DNA of 64,000 nt, from positions 123,685 through 187,684 of the forward strand of contig JAVBQL010000001.1 of NCBI GenBank assembly GCA_031549085.1, written 5' to 3'. The position numbers were made by a program, and so were the translations under genes. A model generated the notes under the pieces. The model was not told the origin of the DNA, ran no database searches, and saw only the letters and a program-made list of their open reading frames with translations. Positions 61,721 to 64,000 of this stretch are shown piece by piece (positions within the stretch are counted from its first letter, which is position 1; each line of letters opens with the position of its first letter). Source of the DNA: JAVBQL01 sp031549085 (GTDB taxonomy: Bacteria > Spirochaetota > GWE2-31-10 > MWDO01).

Positions 61721-63091
61721 CTATACCTTAAACGTAATATTTGGAAGTTCTTTTAGAGCCTTCTCAATTTCTTTATCTGGATGCTCATTTAGATCCAATT
61801 TATTGTTGAGATAGTCATCATAAGCTGCCATATCAAGGTAGCCATGTCCGCTTAAGTTGAATGCAATCGTCTTTGACTCACCTGTTTTCTTACACTCAAG
61901 AGCCTCTCTAATTGCAACAGCAATTGCGTGTGAAGATTCTGGTGCAGGAATGATTCCCTCACTTCTTGCAAACATAACCGCAGCCTTGAAGACCTCAAGT
62001 TGAGTTATTGCAACAGCCTCCATTAGATTATTAGCCTTTAAATAACTTAAAATTGGAGACATTCCATGATATCTAAGTCCACCTGCATGGTTAGAAGGCG
62101 GAACGAATGTGTGTCCCAAAGTGTACATCAAAGCTGGAGGAATAAGCTCCCCAGAGTCACCATAATCCCAAGTGTATTTACCTTTTGTAAGAGTTGGACA
62201 AGCAGTAGGCTCAACACCGATAAATCTTGTCTTCTTTCCCTTCTCAACATTCTCTTTTAGGAATGGCACCATAAAGCCGCCGAAGTTACTACCGCCGCCG
62301 CAAGCACCAACGAGGATATCTGGGTAGTCACCAATCTCCTCCATTGCAAGGCGAACCTCCTCACCAATAATTGTCTGCTCCAATATTACGTGGTTAAGAA
62401 CAGAGCCCAATGTATAGTGGGTATCTTTGTCTTGAAGAGCAAGTTCAACAGCCTCACTTATAGCCATACCAAGTGAGCCTCTTCTGTTTTCTTCTACTTT
62501 GTATAGCTCTCTTCCAATTTTTGTCTCTTCAGATGGACTTGGAATTACCCTTCCGCCATATGTCTGCATCAATATTTTTCTATACGGTTTCTGCTCAAAG
62601 CTTGAACGAACCATAAATACCAAGCACTCAAGTCCCATCTTTTCGCAGGCAAAACTCAATGCTGTCCCCCATTGCCCAGCTCCAGTCTCTGTAGTAACCT
62701 TTTTGATTCCCTCTTTTTTGTTATAATAAGCCTGAGGAATAGCAGCATTCGCTTTGTGGCTGCCTGATGGAGCAACCCCCTCATACTTAAAGTAGATCTT
62801 TGCTGGTGTGCCAAGAATCTCTTCCAAAGAGTATGCTCTAACCAGTGGTGTTGGACGATAGATTGAATAGATATCTCTAACCTCATCTGGGATAGGGATA
62901 TACTCATCAGTAGAGTTCACCTCTTGAGACAAGAGCTCCTCTGAAAAAAGTGATTTCAAAAAATCCATTGGAACAGGCTGATTTGTCTTTGGATCAACCA
63001 AAGGAAGCACTGCTTTTGGAAAGTTTTTTAATATGTTTATCCATTTATTTGGCATCTTGTTTAGTGGTAATATAAAAGATCTCTGTTTCAT
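61721..63091 (-). CDS. trpB2: Tryptophan synthase beta-like protein, TrpB2 type
   Basis: 456 residues. PLP enzyme making tryptophan from indole and serine. Long N-terminal segment of the TrpB2 subclass (RPTPLVRAYSLEEILGTPAKIYFKYEG), Schiff-base Lys in APSGSHKANAAIPQAYY, TETGAGQWGTALSFACEKMG, ACGGGSNFGGFMVPF for the phosphate, and SEGIIPAPESSHAIA. TrpB2 proteins often work without TrpA; trpA is absent here. AAGGAG lies before ATG 63091. A long gap upstream shows no evident T-box. Confidence 0.9.
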   Translation of the reverse strand: MKQRSFILPLNKMPNKWINILKNFPKAVLPLVDPKTNQPVPMDFLKSLFSEELLSQEVNSTDEYIPIPDEVRDIYSIYRPTPLVRAYSLEEILGTPAKIYFKYEGVAPSGSHKANAAIPQAYYNKKEGIKKVTTETGAGQWGTALSFACEKMGLECLVFMVRSSFEQKPYRKILMQTYGGRVIPSPSEETKIGRELYKVEENRRGSLGMAISEAVELALQDKDTHYTLGSVLNHVILEQTIIGEEVRLAMEEIGDYPDILVGACGGGSNFGGFMVPFLKENVEKGKKTRFIGVEPTACPTLTKGKYTWDYGDSGELIPPALMYTLGHTFVPPSNHAGGLRYHGMSPILSYLKANNLMEAVAITQLEVFKAAVMFARSEGIIPAPESSHAIAVAIREALECKKTGESKTIAFNLSGHGYLDMAAYDDYLNNKLDLNEHPDKEIEKALKELPNITFKV

Positions 63092-63860
63092 AAATAACTC
63101 CTTAAATAATTGTTATATAAATTATAATAGTAAACTAAAAAAATATAGTTACGTTTTAAAAAATGTGAATAATATTGCTATATGCTTTGAAAAAATATAA
63201 GCATAAATTGGCTAGATTAATAGTATGTTTGGGGAGGACCCCCACCAGAAGAAAGTAAAAGAAGTGTTTTTAAAAATAAGATTAATAATATTTGTTTTTT
63301 TCATTATATAATCCATTATACTCCGATTCTACTGGTTATGATATCTAAAAATATCAAAAGTGTCAAGAAAATATTTTTATTTTTTTGCATTTTTACTATC
63401 TTTAGACTTGATTTCTGAAAATTGCATATCATAATAACTCTATGGGATAAATTAAAGAATATTTCTAATCCAAAGCAAATAATCAAACTATTCCCACAGC
63501 TAATTGAGACTACTTTAATAAATATTAAAACTCTTCACTAATTTTTGAGAGGGAGAGTTTTTTTATAATCCTCCCCTTAAATTAAAAAATCTCTTTTTTA
63601 AACTTAAAGATTAAAAAAAGAAAACATGGTTATGTAAGTAGGTTGTTTTTTCAGATTTATTCTATTTGAATCAGTAATTTTGAGATATTATGAATAATAC
63701 ATTAAAAATACTCTTTAAAAGAAATTTTGCTAAAAAAGATCCCCATCTCAGCCAAAATCTTATCACGGTCTGAGGCGATATCTTCTCTGTCAAAAAAGCG
63801 GAATTAAATAAAAAAAGCTCACTCTTAATAGAATGAGCTTGATATTTAACAAAAAAAACA
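63092..63860. other. Long non-coding gap upstream of trpB2 with a possible gene relic
   Basis: 769 bases, mostly AT-rich. A small GGGGAGGACCCCC stem is at about 63231-63243, and GGGAGAG ... CTCCC at about 63550-63577. At 63702-63806 the minus strand is open for about 34 codons and reads DREDIASDRDKILAEMG, coding-like and richer in G+C than the surroundings, but without a start. I read this as a possible remnant of a lost gene. No T-box or attenuator structure for trpB2 is visible. Confidence 0.45.
63813..63842 (-). terminator. Rho-independent terminator of the gene at the right edge
   Basis: Minus strand AAGCTCATTC ... GAGTGAGCTT (one mismatch) followed by a T-run, 19 bases after the stop at 63861. 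Confidence 0.75.
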
Positions 63861-64000
63861 TCAAAAATCTATTCCTTCAAATTCAACGATATCATGATTT
63901 TGATTTTCCCAATCTTCATTAGCCTTTTGTATTTTCTCTTGCCTCTCTTTACTTAATTTATCAAAATATTTTTGTGCAGTTTTTTCATCATCTTTATTAT
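63861..64000 (-). CDS. C-terminal end of an unknown protein (cut by window edge)
   Basis: The last 45 codons of a minus-strand gene ending TGA at 63861. The reading NKDDEKTAQKYFDKLSK, then RQEKIQKANEDWENQ and HDIVEFEGIDF is charged, helical, and then short and acidic, with codon use like the neighbours. A terminator follows at once, which supports a real gene end. The fragment is too short to assign a family. Confidence 0.6.
   Translation of the reverse strand, partial: NKDDEKTAQKYFDKLSKERQEKIQKANEDWENQNHDIVEFEGIDF

Noticed and set aside
63092..63860. T-box or trp attenuator before trpB2
   Set aside because: No T-box sequence, no leader peptide with Trp codons and no terminator/antiterminator pair was found.

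Overview
The window is AT-rich (about one third G+C by eye) and densely coded on both strands with the standard code. No rRNA, tRNA, CRISPR array, transposase or phage gene was found. The best guess for the host is an anaerobic member of the Spirochaetota. Supporting this are a TRAP transporter with a TatT lipoprotein of the kind known from Treponema, RecBC instead of AddAB, several exported lipoproteins and a spirochaete-style outer-membrane protein, an FeFe-hydrogenase-like sensor, and lineage-specific paralogues. This assignment is inference; no marker gene proves it.

Layout: 1-5393 (minus) is an operon of SWIM zinc-finger protein, HEAT-like protein, MoxR AAA+ ATPase and a DUF5682 protein cut by the window edge. 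A MATE exporter follows (5980-7284), then a 935-residue fusion of a GatA-like domain that lacks its nucleophile serine and lysine to an archaeal-type aspartyl-tRNA synthetase (7737-10544), then folE. Three tandem paralogous exported proteins lie at 11911-14836. Next comes a soluble hydrogenase-like/methyl-accepting sensor (14926-16749), an aminotransferase, aroK, a GSCFA protein, RlpA and an unknown exported protein. 22799-28612 holds an XRE-cupin regulator with its acyl-CoA synthetase, a WG-repeat lipoprotein, and a PLP aminotransferase overlapping a degenerate aminotransferase-like partner. After a MalK-type ATPase come hom, ftsK, an MbfA-like ferritin/VIT1 protein, an ABC ATPase coupled to an outer-membrane protein, and an FkbM methyltransferase. 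39652-41377 is queD-queE-queC (with folE, the route to preQ0). 41499-47693 is tatT-dctP-dctQ-dctM-esterase-crcB. 47915-55259 is recC-recB. The right end holds a TPR-like protein, an SMR exporter, a 1125-residue repeat lipoprotein, trpB2-hisZ, and the end of an unknown gene.

The intergenic DNA is not featureless. Two families of dispersed inverted repeats occupy most gaps. Family A is a roughly 290-400 bp near-palindrome (five copies) whose core stems differ between copies but remain self-complementary. Family C-B is a composite: a C-rich hairpin followed on the same strand by a longer hairpin whose outer stems are unrelated between copies, but which keeps the same asymmetric internal loop (GTC opposite TTTG). 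With the pseudo-GatA/AspRS fusion and the DUF5682 cluster, these are the most promising unexplained items.
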